Shown: piece by piece, positions 1 through 12,900 of the stretch
Layout: the number at the start of each line of letters is the position of its first letter
How positions within the stretch are numbered: the first letter of the stretch is position 1
DNA from: Scatophagus argus
Taxonomy: Eukaryota; Chordata; Actinopteri; Scatophagidae
Assembly: GCF_020382885.2 (NCBI RefSeq)
Contig: NC_058496.1
Coordinates: 2,575,001 to 2,639,000 of the forward strand
Direction: 5' to 3'
Length of the DNA: 64,000 bases
Program-made: the position numbers and the translations under genes
Notes under the pieces: generated by a model
What the model was told of the DNA's origin: nothing
The model's input: the letters and a program-made list of their open reading frames with translations, nothing else
The model's database searches: none

Positions 1-285
1 GTTGTACTTGAGTAGAAATACTACAAGTAAAAGTGGTGCATTTCAGTTTTTAGTGCTTTATGTAGCAAAAGTAGTCATTATGGAGAGTAACTGGATTATT
101 ATTATTGATGTATCGATGTGCTCTTTAATGTTGAACCTGCAAAGTAACTTAAGGTGTCAGTTACACGTGTGTGTTGGGGGGGGGGATATCTGGTGGGAAA
201 AAGTAGCAGAAAATGGAAGCACATCAAAACTGTACTTACCAGTAGTACCTGAGTAACTTCTTAGTACTTCCCATCAGTGCCCATT
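1..285 (+). mobile_element. Teleost AGTACTT-type DNA repeat (truncated by window edge)
   Basis: Repeated aagtaaaagt and agtactt words, a cattatgg...ggattattattattg core, and a terminal gtacttac...agtacttccca resemble a very common teleost non-autonomous repeat. The left end is cut by the window. A second copy in the opposite orientation lies at 58028-58508. Confidence 0.55.
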
Positions 286-3094
286 ACAGGTAATTGTGAA
301 TTAATTCCCATTATGATGCGACCGGAAACGTTTCTGTTGCGCTGTAAACTCCACGTGCTGCTCAGCGTTCAGTGACGCCTGCAGGACGTCAGTGATTTCC
401 AGGGTTCCCTCACAAACAGGAAGTACCAAACCAAAGCGTGACGTCCTGTTGGAGGCCCCAGCTGGACTCATCACCTGTCACCCCGCAGCCCTGCAGGTGT
501 GGGAGGGACCTCAGGCTCGTCTGCGAGCGACACAAACCTCCTCTTCTTCACTTGATCCTTCCGCCAGCACCTGGACGACTAACTCCCGGCGCTGATAGCT
601 CATGTGTGAGGTCAGCTTTTCACCACTGAGGGAGCCGACAGCAGCAACGGGAAGAAGAACATCACAGCATGTGGAGCAGCAGAGTACAAAACGAAAGCAA
701 GTCTCGTTGTATCTCAGATCAGCTCGGTGCCACATCGTCAAAAGATCCAAATCTGCAAATCTGGCCCATCCAGCCACTGGCTTATGCAACCAATTAACTT
801 CACACACCACAATTTGAATTTAAATTAACAATCGCGAGATATCATCAGGGGACACAAAGCACCCCACGAAGAAGTTTATGATGAAGGGGAAAAAAAGAGA
901 TGAGTATTAGAGGAGGCAATCGGTGAAGTAAGGAGGGCTTTTAGATGAGGGGATATCTCCAATTACAATCCGCCGTACACTTGTCAGCAGTAATGAAATG
1001 TTTGCTGAGAGGTTGCTATTTGTGGCTGCTAGATTGGATGATGCTGCTCCACTGCCCCCACTAACAATTATATTCCACGCATAAATTTCCCCCCACAGTC
1101 TCTTCTATTGTGTGAACTGTCGGCCACGCATACCTGCAACCGTCCGAGAGGAGCCGCAGCAGGAAACCACGCTCTGCAGTGGAGCCACAGAAGAAGAATG
1201 GGAAAAAAACTTCTGCTTCTTTTATTGTTTTTAAAGAATTACATAATGCATTAATCACAGTAAAGACAAACCGGCTTTCCCCGCATGTCATTGTGCAAGC
1301 TTACAGTTCAAATTAGATGTTAGGATGTCAAACTGTTGACTCAACTGCACAGGGAGCAGAGCAGCGAAGCTTCAGGCTGGGCGCTCGAATCCCGCCAACC
1401 ACAGCCGAGCCCACAGTCACGCTGCCTCGGTGCGTGGCGTTCCCACTTCACTGGGGTCACCGAGCGATCTGAGGATACGTAAGCCAGGTCCAAATAATTT
1501 CATCACATCTGTGGAATATGTATTGCCAATTAAAATGACGTCACGTAAAACTAATTAGTGTAGATGCAACCTGCAACTTGACTTTCCAGTGCATGGTTTT
1601 CTCATCACACTGACTCTGCAAGGACCTCACGGGCTGACGACGTTTGGGATGTGCAGCAGCTGCACGGAGTTAACCATCAGCAGCCTAACTTTGCTCCTGG
1701 AACAGTTTCAAACCACTGTCCAGGCCTGAAGGAACGGCGTTCCGGCGTGCGCTGCTCCCTGTCCACTTGTTCAGGAAAACACATCTGTTTTGTGCAAAAT
1801 AAATCACCGTGTTCCGACACGCAGGTATCACGGACACAGAGAGAAGCTGTGCGTCCTCTTGCAGCTGCACTCACCGGCCTGTGGCGGATACTAATCCCGC
1901 CCTGCTGTCGGCCATGACTGAACGTGCAGACCATCCGAGGACTTCATGCAAGAGGAGGCAGACGGTCAAAAGCAACCGCACAATCATCTCGCACACGCGC
2001 ACTGGATCAAAACCGCACTCGCGCGCTACACCGACCACCTTAGCATAAACTGCAAGTCAGTAACAAGTCAATAGTGTTGATTATTTGCTCTTCTAATCCT
2101 ACTGTGTATTGTGCTGTCAGGTCACTCGCCGTGAAAAGTCAAGGATCGTCGAAAACTATGATACACGTGGCAAGTGTGTGCACAAAAGAACAAAAACCGA
2201 AGCAGAGGATTTCAAGAGAAGATGAGTTTTAGTCATTTCTGGATAATTAAAGGCATGCTTGTACTATAACTGGAAAGACACAATGACACTGGGAGATCAC
2301 AGCACGCCAAAACTGGGAGAGAGAGAGAGAGAAAAGAAATATAAGTGCACATAAACACGACTCCCTTTGTTGAACCTATGAGGAGGTAGAGAGCTAATAT
2401 CCAATGGTTCACTAGTCTGCCCACGTGGACACATGCGGCATCTCAGCTGTGAGATTAGAAAACGTCTTTGTGTTAATTAAGAGTGAGCGCAAAAAGCATC
2501 ACAGCAGCTCAGTTTCCTACCTCCCCCCCCCCCGCACCACTTTAGTCTTTTTTTTTCTATTTTTCTTTTTTTTTTAAACCAGTGCAAAAATGATCCGGTA
2601 CTCTGTGGTGCACCAATGCAGGACAGTTACTGCATACAGGCTGATGTCAGGCTCACTGGTTTCAGCTCTGAGGTAGGATCCAAGAGACCAGAGGGGATAT
2701 TTGTTCAAACTCAAGTGCATTAAAGGGACCCAGCCGTGACAATCAGTGATGTGGTGAGGCGTGGTTGGTCCATTGGAGTGTGTGTGTGTGTGTGTGTGGT
2801 GTGGGGGGGTAATGCCTATGCTGGGTTAAGAAAAGAAAAAGAAACGGACCTGTACGGAGCGCCCCGCACCAAAGGCACTGTTTCCAACATAAATGCCACC
2901 ACCACTGTGTGCACGAGCCGACCCCGTACGACAATCTCCCAGCAGCCCCCACCTCAAGGGCCGCTCGTCGCTAAGGTGCCTTGCTACTAGCTCAAGCTCT
3001 TCTGACAGACTAACAGCACTTGCCTCAGACATCTTGAATGGGCATGATATGCATTTTTTTTAAAAAAAATGAGATAAACAAAGCATTTAAATAG
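286..3094. other. Spacer downstream of gapvd1
   Basis: No gene recognised. Holds a homopolymer C/T patch (2521-2576), a (GT)n run (2778-2798) and an AT-motif-rich non-coding stretch at about 820-1075. Small open frames here have no family resemblance. Confidence 0.6.
2778..2798. repeat. (GT)n microsatellite
   Basis: About ten GT units followed by a G run. Confidence 0.9.
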
Positions 3095-3764
3095 AATTCT
3101 AGAAATAAATACATTTTATTTCATATAAATATGTGGGCCCTTATGTCCAAATTGTCGCTTGTGTTTTTTTGGGAATACGATGAAGTATTGAATAAGCTGC
3201 CCTACCATTTGATATTCTAATCTCACGAGCACTGTGGCTACTGTGAACTGATCTGAGCGTCATCAGTCCCCACGTAACGACGCACTTAATGAACTCTGTA
3301 TTGTAATTTAATTGGAAGCCCTTCCCTCCCACTCGCTAGGGGGGGGTGGGGGGTCACATCGGGGAAGTCTGGTCCCTTTACTGTACAGGATTTCTGTTTT
3401 AGGCTGATTTAATGTCATATTAGTAATCATGTGTATATATACAGCTCCTAATACAGACCCCAAAGTGATGATTGAACAAAACAAAGAAGAAATCGGGCTC
3501 AACATCTTGCCAATTACCCCCCCTGCCCCAGGCCGTTTTTTTACCCCCCCCCCACCACGGCTAAAACCTGGATTTGTCCACGTACGTACAGTAATATATA
3601 TTTTGTAATTTTTCAATGTCTCTGGCTATGTACAAGCTATACAAATAAAGAGCAGGCTGAGGGCCAGGTTTCATAAGCTGTGCAGAGGGAGCAGTTGGTT
3701 GGGAAGTCTCCCAGTCTCCCGGCTCCTTCCCCCGCAGTCTGCCCATACAGGTGGCTGTTCTGCT
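3095..3764 (-). other. gapvd1: gapvd1 3'UTR (inferred)
   Basis: Non-coding sequence between the gapvd1 stop and the first minus-strand AATAAA (3115-3120). It contains two G/C homopolymer runs (about 3340-3355 and 3533-3555). The end is inferred from the signal only. Confidence 0.5.
3115..3120 (-). terminator. Candidate gapvd1 poly(A) signal AATAAA
   Basis: Canonical hexamer on the minus strand about 650 bp after the stop codon, followed by a T-rich stretch downstream. It is the first canonical hexamer after the stop. Confidence 0.5.
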
Positions 3765-3905
3765 TCACTTGCGATCGTCGATGGTCTTAATGAATTCCAG
3801 CGCCGCGGTGAACTGCATCCACCAATAGCACTCCTCCCCACTCAGCCGGCTGGCGTAGAAATTATTGATGTACTGAACGGTGGACAGCAGGCAGGGCGGG
3901 TTTGC
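3765..3905 (-). CDS. gapvd1: gapvd1 exon 27, end of VPS9 and stop
   Basis: Residues 1403-1448: ANPPCLLSTVQYINNFYASR then LSGEECYWWMQFTAAL and EFIKTIDDRK, stop TGA at 3767-3765. Matches the mammalian C terminus almost residue for residue. Acceptor ctccag|GCAAAC. Confidence 0.96.
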   Translation of the reverse strand, partial: ANPPCLLSTVQYINNFYASRLSGEECYWWMQFTAALEFIKTIDDRK

Positions 3906-6900
3906 CTGGAGGGGAGGAGATGTGGGGATGGGTGCACATTAGCCGCTGAAAGAAGCTCACGCAACGCCGTACAGATTACTATCATAAATATGTAAATATG
4001 TAAAGTACATCCACACAGGTTAGCAGAGAGCATTTATAGGGCCTTACATTTGCAATGGGGGAAAATTCTGCTTAGTCTTTGTTTAAAAAAAGTCAATAAG
4101 GAATCAATGCTGACAGTGAAAATCCTTGAGCTGTTCACTAAGTGTGGACAAATGAGGAACAGGCTTACCCTTATGAGGACAAAGACAAGTACAGGGACAA
4201 AGTCATCCGCTCCAGGGACAGAGTCTTCATTGGCCAGACTGAGGAGGTTCATGATGGTGGAACACATGCGCAGTATACACTGGACTTTGTCCCGTGGCGT
4301 CTTGTACGCATTGATAGTCCTGATCTCGGACTGAGCAGAGGGCCAGGGGGCCTCCTTCAGGTAAACCTGCAACCAATAAGGCATGAAGCATTATAAACAA
4401 GCTGCGAGTGCCAACGAGTCTCTTCCTCCTCTATAAATGCACACATGACAATGAAGAAAAAAAACAAAAAACATCTGAGTACCTCCGGGATTTGAAGAGC
4501 TTTGTGATTGGCCGTCACAACTTTTGAGAGCCGCTGGATGTGTTCATGGAAAAGCCTGTGTGAGACACAAATCCAATCAGCATATGTTCACAAAGTTGAA
4601 CTGAAGCGTTACAACAATCCACCAGATTCCTTTGACAAATACATTAATTTAACTTCGCAGAACACAGGAGATTCAGGTGTACTGCTGTCTTGACTGGTTA
4701 GTTTGCTTGTGGTACTCTTTGACTTGGGTGGACCTGTACTAACCCTGTAAAAACACCAAAGTCACACAATAAAATAAGCAAACTAACCAATCGAGGCATC
4801 AGTAGACCACAAACTCCTTGTTCTTCAAGGTAAACTTACTGATTTTGTCAAAGGAGTCTGGTGGATTTGGTGAGAGTGATGCAACGGCTTCAGCTCCCTT
4901 TTGGAAAATGACCGACTGACACCAAGATAAAGAGTTAAAATATTCTAAATATATCACACACTTGAACTGAGGAGTCCAAAAAACGTTTTGCTACTGCCTC
5001 GTCCACAGTAGTACGCTGCTGAGCTTCCTCCTGCTGCAGGTAATACAATGACCATGGAGAAGTATCTCATACAACCCCACATCAAAATACCCGAACTATC
5101 CCTTAAAGACGGTTTCTGTGTTTCTATCTTCCTCTCTTCTTTTCTCATGTTTAATGAAGTGGCTTCAACTCTTTTAAGAAAAGTTTAAAGAAAATTATGC
5201 TACCTGCGTTGCTAGTAAATGTTAGCAGCTAAAATGAGCATTTAGCACTTAGCATCATACTTTATGTATGGTGACAGAGCTCTTTCAGTTTAATACTGTA
5301 ATAAAGATTTTTCCACTTGTACAAAGATGCAGTCAACCGAACAACACAGCATATTTTCAGTGAGTGGCTTGATTTAATATTATCTGTATATAAGGACAAT
5401 TCAAGTTTTTTTATTCTTTACTTTCAGCTCCAACAGAGCAGACATGACCAAAATTATTTTTGCTACAACACGAGGTCATCATCAGAAACACACCCAGTTA
5501 AACACTCCTGATTGTTCGGGTGCAGCATTAAGATCTGCCCCACATCTTCTGGATTTTAAATCTGAAATGAAAAGGACTGCTGTTGGACTGGTGTCAGCCC
5601 CGTCACTCACTGGTCTCTGAGAACGTCTCCGTCCTGGTTGGGGTAGAAGGCCAGTTTGAAGATGCGGTTCATAACGCTGCGCTCGATAGCCATCTGGGCA
5701 TCCTGCAGCTGGTCCTCACTAGCATACTGCCAAATGGCATCGCGGGCCATGGCACCGTACAAGTAGCGCAGAAAATCCTCCACTGCTGCCGTCTTGTCAT
5801 CCGCTGCTGTGCACCCCTGGAACGCTGGAGGAGGGCGGAGAAACAACACATGCATCACCAGCACAGGACAGAACTGCAACTTCTGCAACCCCCACCGTGC
5901 AACAATAGGACTGCTTTTGGAGGGGATGGTGTGCACAGATCACAGCCAAGTACATTCTGATGTTTACATAAAAGTAGGAATAAATCTCCACTGAAGACTA
6001 GTTTCTGTTAAGCATTGTTTTGTTTGTTTTAGGTAAGCCCAAAATATGACAAAAAGCTTTTACAGTTAATGAGTCAGTACGCTCAGCTCGGGTTTAGTTA
6101 CCTGGAATGTGAAAATATAGAGATACCTTTAATGAAGTCGAGCATCTTGGACTCCATGTGCTCGAGAAGGAGCCGGACACAGACAGTGGTGAAGTAGCGG
6201 TTCGCCACCTCCTTGTCTCTCAGCACCCTCTGGAGGAGCCTCTCCAGATGGGCCTGAGAGGTCTGCAGGCCCTGACGACACCTCGTTAGATAAGCTATGT
6301 ACGGTGCCCGCTTCCTAAAGGAAACACACACAAACAGTTGTATTTGATCATTGACACTGTATTGCTGGCTACATCTCTGTCTCTGATTTTAAAAAACATT
6401 TTGCACTGAACAAAAAAAGCAGAACGACATGAAAGCCTCCCCCAGGACTCCACAGTTACCTGTAATCCTCTGCGATGGCAGCCAGCAGCTTCCTGCAGGT
6501 GCGTGCGTCGAAGCGGCTGACACAGCGCGTGGTCTCCTGGATCTGGGCCATCTGGTTCTTGTCCTGAAGGTTGATGGCCTCTGCTAGCTGAACCTTCAGG
6601 AAGCAGACGATCTCATTGTCTGAGAGAGAGGACGATAAGGAGACGGCATGAGACGACGCTGCACGCAGCTAACAAAGGGACGGCTGGCTGCCGTAATCTG
6701 ATCAACCTGCTGCCTCCACATGACAGTGTGACTGATGGCCACAAAGAAGGAGTCTTATGGTTTTACTGTTGACCATTTCACAGGATGTTACTTGATTCCG
6801 AATGCGATTGTCCCGCTGCAGGATGTGAAGGTGGTACCCTGCGGGACTGCTGAGAGGAAAGCTTAAAATGTGAATTTCTCTTGGGGATGAATAAAGTATC

Positions 6901-9900
6901 CATTCATCTAAAAGGTCTGCCTTTATTTTGTGCAGCATCAGAGTACTTGTATTTTTCTAATAAATTATCAGACAAATATTAATCTATGTGGCTACACGAG
7001 TATGTTTCATAATGTGATATTTTACTGACACCATATGGGAATTTCCTCTTTAACATTCCAACCTTGCCCCAAACGTTGGGAGGGGAGTCAGGAGGTGTAG
7101 GTGGTACAGATTTGGTGTCTTGCTTAAGGACACTTTCAGCAGATTGGAAGCTTGCCAGCATTGAGGTCTTGTACCTGACTCCCTGTGGAGAGCTGCAGCT
7201 CTCCACCTAACGTCTAGCAGATAATTTCTAAATGAATACACTCTCTGACACTTAACATGTTTTAAACGAACTGTGCTTCACGATCGGTTTGTATGTTATC
7301 ACCACATCATGACAGAAGCTCTGAGAGCAGCACAAAAGCTAAATGATTTAGCATGAAATGCAGTCCCAGCTTCGACTGCAAGCAAGAGATGGACCGATAT
7401 GTTGTGTTTTTCAGGGCCGACGCGGATTATCAGTAATCAGAAACACAGATAACTGATATTTGGAGCCGATATATATTATTTGCAGTAAAAATGCAAATCT
7501 TCTCTAAAAATTAGAATGTTATTATTAGACAGTCCACCTTCTGAGTCCATATGATCAGGCAGTCCGTTTCGTGTGGTTGTAGGAGCCATGATGGGCAACG
7601 CCACAGAGTCCGCAGAGCACAACGCCAACCTCAACTTCTTCTTTGCATCACTGGAAGACACAAACAAAAAAAAGATTCTAAATAACAGCAGTGACTGAGA
7701 ATATCTGCTCACTCCAATCAAGTGCTTTGTTCATAAAATCTGGTTTTTGTGGTTTTGTGCAGTGAATCTCAGACCTGAAGGAGAACTTGGAGTCGTGCTG
7801 CTGAGCCGTCTGGCTGGCTGAGTCTGGGAGGTCATCTGTGGAAATGTTCTGCAGGGTGTCTTCTCTAGGAGAGTCGTGCACGCCGTCCTCAGGACAAAGA
7901 TCTGTCAAAAAATACAAAAATAGGAAAATTACTCAACTTATCCCCTGCAAATGTGTGTGCCAGCCACATACGCAAGAGTGTTTCTTTGTCCCTGACCTCC
8001 TGTCCCATCGTAAGAAGCTCCACCTGCGGCTCCATCGCTCGGACTGGTCCTCTTGATGTTCCTGTACTTGTCCAGGATGTCTTCAGCTGCCTGCGTCTGA
8101 CAGCTCTGCCTGGACAACGGGTCATCTGAGGAACCAACGAGACGCATTAAAATGAAACCCAGACATCTACATGTTGGTTAGGATGCATTCAGGGACACCA
8201 GCGCTGTGACTCAACCAAACAAGGACAGACCTTGTGGGACACGCTCCTGGACGACGTCGTCTTTCTCCTGCTTGTCCCTTTTCCGAAATGCTGCTATCGG
8301 AGCTGTAGAGGAGAGACACATGATTGGTGGACTGACACGACTTTCAACATCGCTGGATATGACAAGCTGATCATGAGATGTCTGACAGCCACTTTGCGAA
8401 ATCTTCTGTAATTTTTCATGGTGTGAATTAAGACTGAAAATCGGTAAAGGATGTATGGTCAGAAAATACTAAACAAAGTGTTGAGCTTTTCTAAGAAAAA
8501 GCAAAAGAATGTTGAAATGGTGAATTAATCCATTGGTTCATACCAGAATATCACAAAGACCCACTGGAACTCACTGAGTGTGGGGATGCACGATTTTAGA
8601 TTATCAGCTGTTTATCGGAACTCAGTTTCCCATACGTTCATTCACATTTAGTTGTTGCCAATAAACAAAATCAACATTGGCCACCACATACTAAATTTCT
8701 ATTTTTGGAGCTGTGTGCCCTCCTCACACCCTGTCTTACAAACACTGCCCAGTTATGGTAACATCCGCTGAAGTATATGGTGACCCATTTTAGCAGTTTT
8801 TATCTGTAAAATAGGGGTGTGACCATACATACATTCATAACAAAGATTTTTGGTCTTTTGGCTTGCATGTGTACTGAGCGAATGCAGCACGCAGAACTTT
8901 GATGTGCAGAACTTCATTTAAACTCTGACTAACCTCAGATTTTGTTTCTTTTCCTTCTGCTTTATCGAAAACATTCCAAACCCTGTCGTCAAAACCGAGG
9001 AAGGTACCAGAGTTTTGTGTACCATTAGACCCCTACCATACACGAGGACGACGCCACCCGAGATCGATTACTGGACGATGTCCCATAGCTCTACTGCTCC
9101 TGTCTACCCTTCCCTGGTATCAGCTATGAGAAGCAGGTAATCGGTTATCTGAATCAACTGAATCTATATCGTGCATCCCTAATTATGATGTAAGTCAGCT
9201 TAATGACGCTTATCCTATTAACACGAAGGTGCTAACAGGACAACGAGAGAGACACAGAGTCTACAATATGATGACACACACTGGAAACACTGGGTGGAGC
9301 ATCTACGCCGATATTCTGTATTCTCCATTCAGTAAAAATGGTAACATACTGCAGCAAAAAAGAAAGAAGGAAAGAAAGAAAACGGGTGCATGGGTGAGGA
9401 GTGTGGTCGAAACATGTCACATCACAGCTCTAAAGCTCATCTACAAAGCAGCATGGGCACGCAGCCGCCGGCTTCCGGCAGTAAAGCCAGCTCAGTGACG
9501 GCAGCATGGAAGTGTTACCTGGGACATCACTCTCAGCCGTCCAATACAGCACTGTGAGGAACACAACAGACAGGGTTGGCCTTTCACACACACGCTGCCG
9601 CTCTGCCGGGCAAACTGACTGTGCGTCACCATGCAGAGCAACAGGACAAACGCAACGGGCTCTACAGAGACTCGGCGGGGGACTTGAAGCTTCACGGCTC
9701 TCTACTTTTCCATCTGCGCACACACTGCTCCATTTTCTGAATATCAATTCAATGTTTACTTAAGAAACATCATTATCTCAAAGAGTAATAAGCAGTCATT
9801 CTGTGTGGGCACAGCTCATTATTTCCCAGACAGATGTATGAGAGATGGTTGCAGAGTAGAACTGCAACAAGAGATGTGCCATCTATCAGTGCTGATGACA

Positions 9901-12900
9901 GAAAGGTCCATCTAATGACCATTAGCCGCTGGCTGACAGCACTGCTGGGAGGGCTACAGCCATACAATCTACACAGCTAAAGCTCCTCTGATGACTGATT
10001 AGCTTTGAAAAGTCTATATAAATCTGCAGCCAGTGAGATGTGAGAGAAAAAGAAGTGGACACGTCTCTGGAGTAACTTCAAACACCAAGAAACATAATTT
10101 TCCAACTGGAGCGTCAGCAATGGAGTGGACAACATGGATCATCATTCTCTTTCTCACATTATAAATTGCTTTTTGCTCTGCTCTTTAAAGTGTGATATTT
10201 CCTGTCTGTTGCGATTAAGATAACTTCTTTTTTTTTAACATGTCAAAGAAAAAACACAGGAGTGCAGCAATCAAACAGATCACTTTTAAATGTTTTAAGG
10301 TCATTTTTCAAAAAAGAGAGCACGCCTGCAATGACCAAGTGTTTGGTTCCCTTACCTTTGGGAATGGCTGACACAAAACGTTTCCTCCACCATGGTCTGC
10401 TGCGATCAGACTTCTCATCGTCACTGTCTTTCCTGTCCTCAGCCTTCAGGTGGAAATTACAAGATTCACTTAGACACCAGCAGGTAGATTATTACCCACA
10501 ACAGCTGGGCATCACTGTAGCTGCTTACCTCTCCTTTCAGGGAGTCCTTGCTGGGTGACGAGGACGGTCCTAAGGCGTAGGCCCCTGCGGGGTCGCGCTC
10601 TTCGACTGCTACCCGCCGATTCAGTCCGGGGTCACTTGTGGGCCGGCGGCCCGGGCACACAATGTCAGAGCTGCGGCTACGGACCAGCCTGTCAGGGAAG
10701 GAATGGCGCTGCTTGGTGTGCTCCAGCTCAGCCTGGGCCAGGCAGTGGGGCGTGAAGAGCGAGTGGCGCGTCTCCGGCCCCAGGGCGCTGGTTTCAGGGA
10801 TGGGAGGATCAGGGGGAGGGTGAGGGGGCCTGGCGTAGTGCACTTTAGGCCTCACTATTGTTCCAGTGGAGGAGCCTGAGGTATTAAAAGACAGAAAATA
10901 AAAGGCAGTGGAATTTTTCCAGATGAAAATGGATCATATTTAAACATCCCCAAACACCCCTGAATGAGCAGTTTTCATCACATTCTCTTGAATATTTAAG
11001 TTACTTACTTACCAGCTCACTGCACAGCCTTCACAAAGACTTTTTCCCTCAGTGGATATTTGGGTTTAACTGTTTTAAATATTCTAATTAAATTCTACAA
11101 GTAGGTTTACACAGAGGAGGTGTTGTTCATTACCACAAAACCTCACTTGTCTTTACAGAGTAGTTGCTAAACATTTATAAAAACCAGCGGAGTAAAAAAC
11201 AAACAACCTCGAAAGTGGGGGGAGAGTGCTAAAGAGAGATGTTGGTGGGAGATGAGCCCAAGGTATAGGTAGGCCACCTGTTCCAAGGGTACACGCTCTC
11301 TCCTGAAAAGCTTCCAATGGCAGGCCCGTGCCATGAGCACAGTGGGACAAGGGGACAGTGCCAAAGAGCCTGGGGTGAGGTCTCTCAACCTGTCATCCCT
11401 TCACCTTGCCACAGACACACACACACACACACAGCCATTCCTCGCTCACACTATTTCTACCTGCGCCGCAAACAAAAAGCAGGGAGATAAAAACAGCTAA
11501 GAATAATTTGGGATATTAAACGGGCCAAATGGAATGACATTTCACTTATAAGAAGTCCAATAACTGGGGTAAGGCTTATGTGAGGGGTGCAGGCTTTTGG
11601 TTAATTCCACAGAGCTCCAGCTGTTCTGTGAGCCCGCGACATTAGTGCAGGGATTTAATTGTACTCATTTCCAGTTCCCTGACTGGCTGTAGAGCGTTCG
11701 TGAAGTGTAAATTACCTTCACCAGAGGAGAGGGGATCGAACATGGCCAGTAAGGAATCGGTCTGTGATGGCGGAGATGTCAGATGGTGCGCTCCTGTTTA
11801 AAAAAAATAAATAAAAAAACACAAGAGGATACAAGACAATTAAAGACATTTACTAAATTAACCACAGATTCCCTAATGCACATTTCTGTTACTTTTACAT
11901 TACTGTTTAAAATGCCAAGTTCAAAAGATAACAGCCAGGCCTCCCTGTGACTAGCCAGCCGGGAGAACAAAGAATATTTAACTCTACGTGGTAACTTTAT
12001 ACAAAACTAGAACTGCTGGGTGGTTTGGCTTTGTGACAGCTGGAGGTGACAGGGAGTGATAGCTGTGGCTGGTGCTGTTTAGACCAGAGAGACGATGGAC
12101 TGATGGCTTAGTCTGCCTAGCTGGGATGTGACACTCTCCTACCGTGGCCTGACTCCTCCCCATCTGGACTGGTCACAGAATCTTTCCCTCCAAAGTCTGA
12201 GCTGCACTCTGACCGCAAGTCCTCGATCTTGTTGGGGATGTCTTCTGAGGTTGCACTGATGCCTGCAACAGAAAAAAAAAATGCAGTTGTGTTGACATTC
12301 GGGACAAAAGCAACTCAGCACAGTAAAACACTTCAACAGTCAAAAAACCAAACCTGCATACTCAATGTCTCTCACACAAAAGAGGATATTTTTTCTCTTT
12401 AGTCTCTACTGCATGATCTCTCTGAGCCTGTAACCCACTGGGAACTCTAAATTGGTAGCGTAAGCTCCCATGGGTCAGAGAAAGACACAGATAAGAATAA
12501 TCATCAGATGCAGACTATCCATCGGTCCGATTCCCGTGGGATGCTTTCCTATGAGCCGAGCCAGGAACATCACTGCTGGCTTCTTAATCTAGGATACTAC
12601 TTCATGTATGTCAACGCAGAGTGTCCACCTGAGTCCACAGACAAGACGAGCAGCTATAACCTGTGTTGTCGCACTGACCCCAGTACACTGGCTGACAGCC
12701 CCCCCCCCTCTCCAGCCACATGAACTGCTCTACACAGTCAAGCAAAGCGAGAAACTGGCAGTGTTTGTCAAGTTTCAAACTTTCAACAAGAGAGAGAAAG
12801 AGATCAAAACAGAACTAGATTCAACTGTTTCAGAGAGAGAATCCCTGGGAGAGCAGAGAAGATGTTAGGGAGAGGAGGTGGGAGGAGAGAGTTGTTTAGG

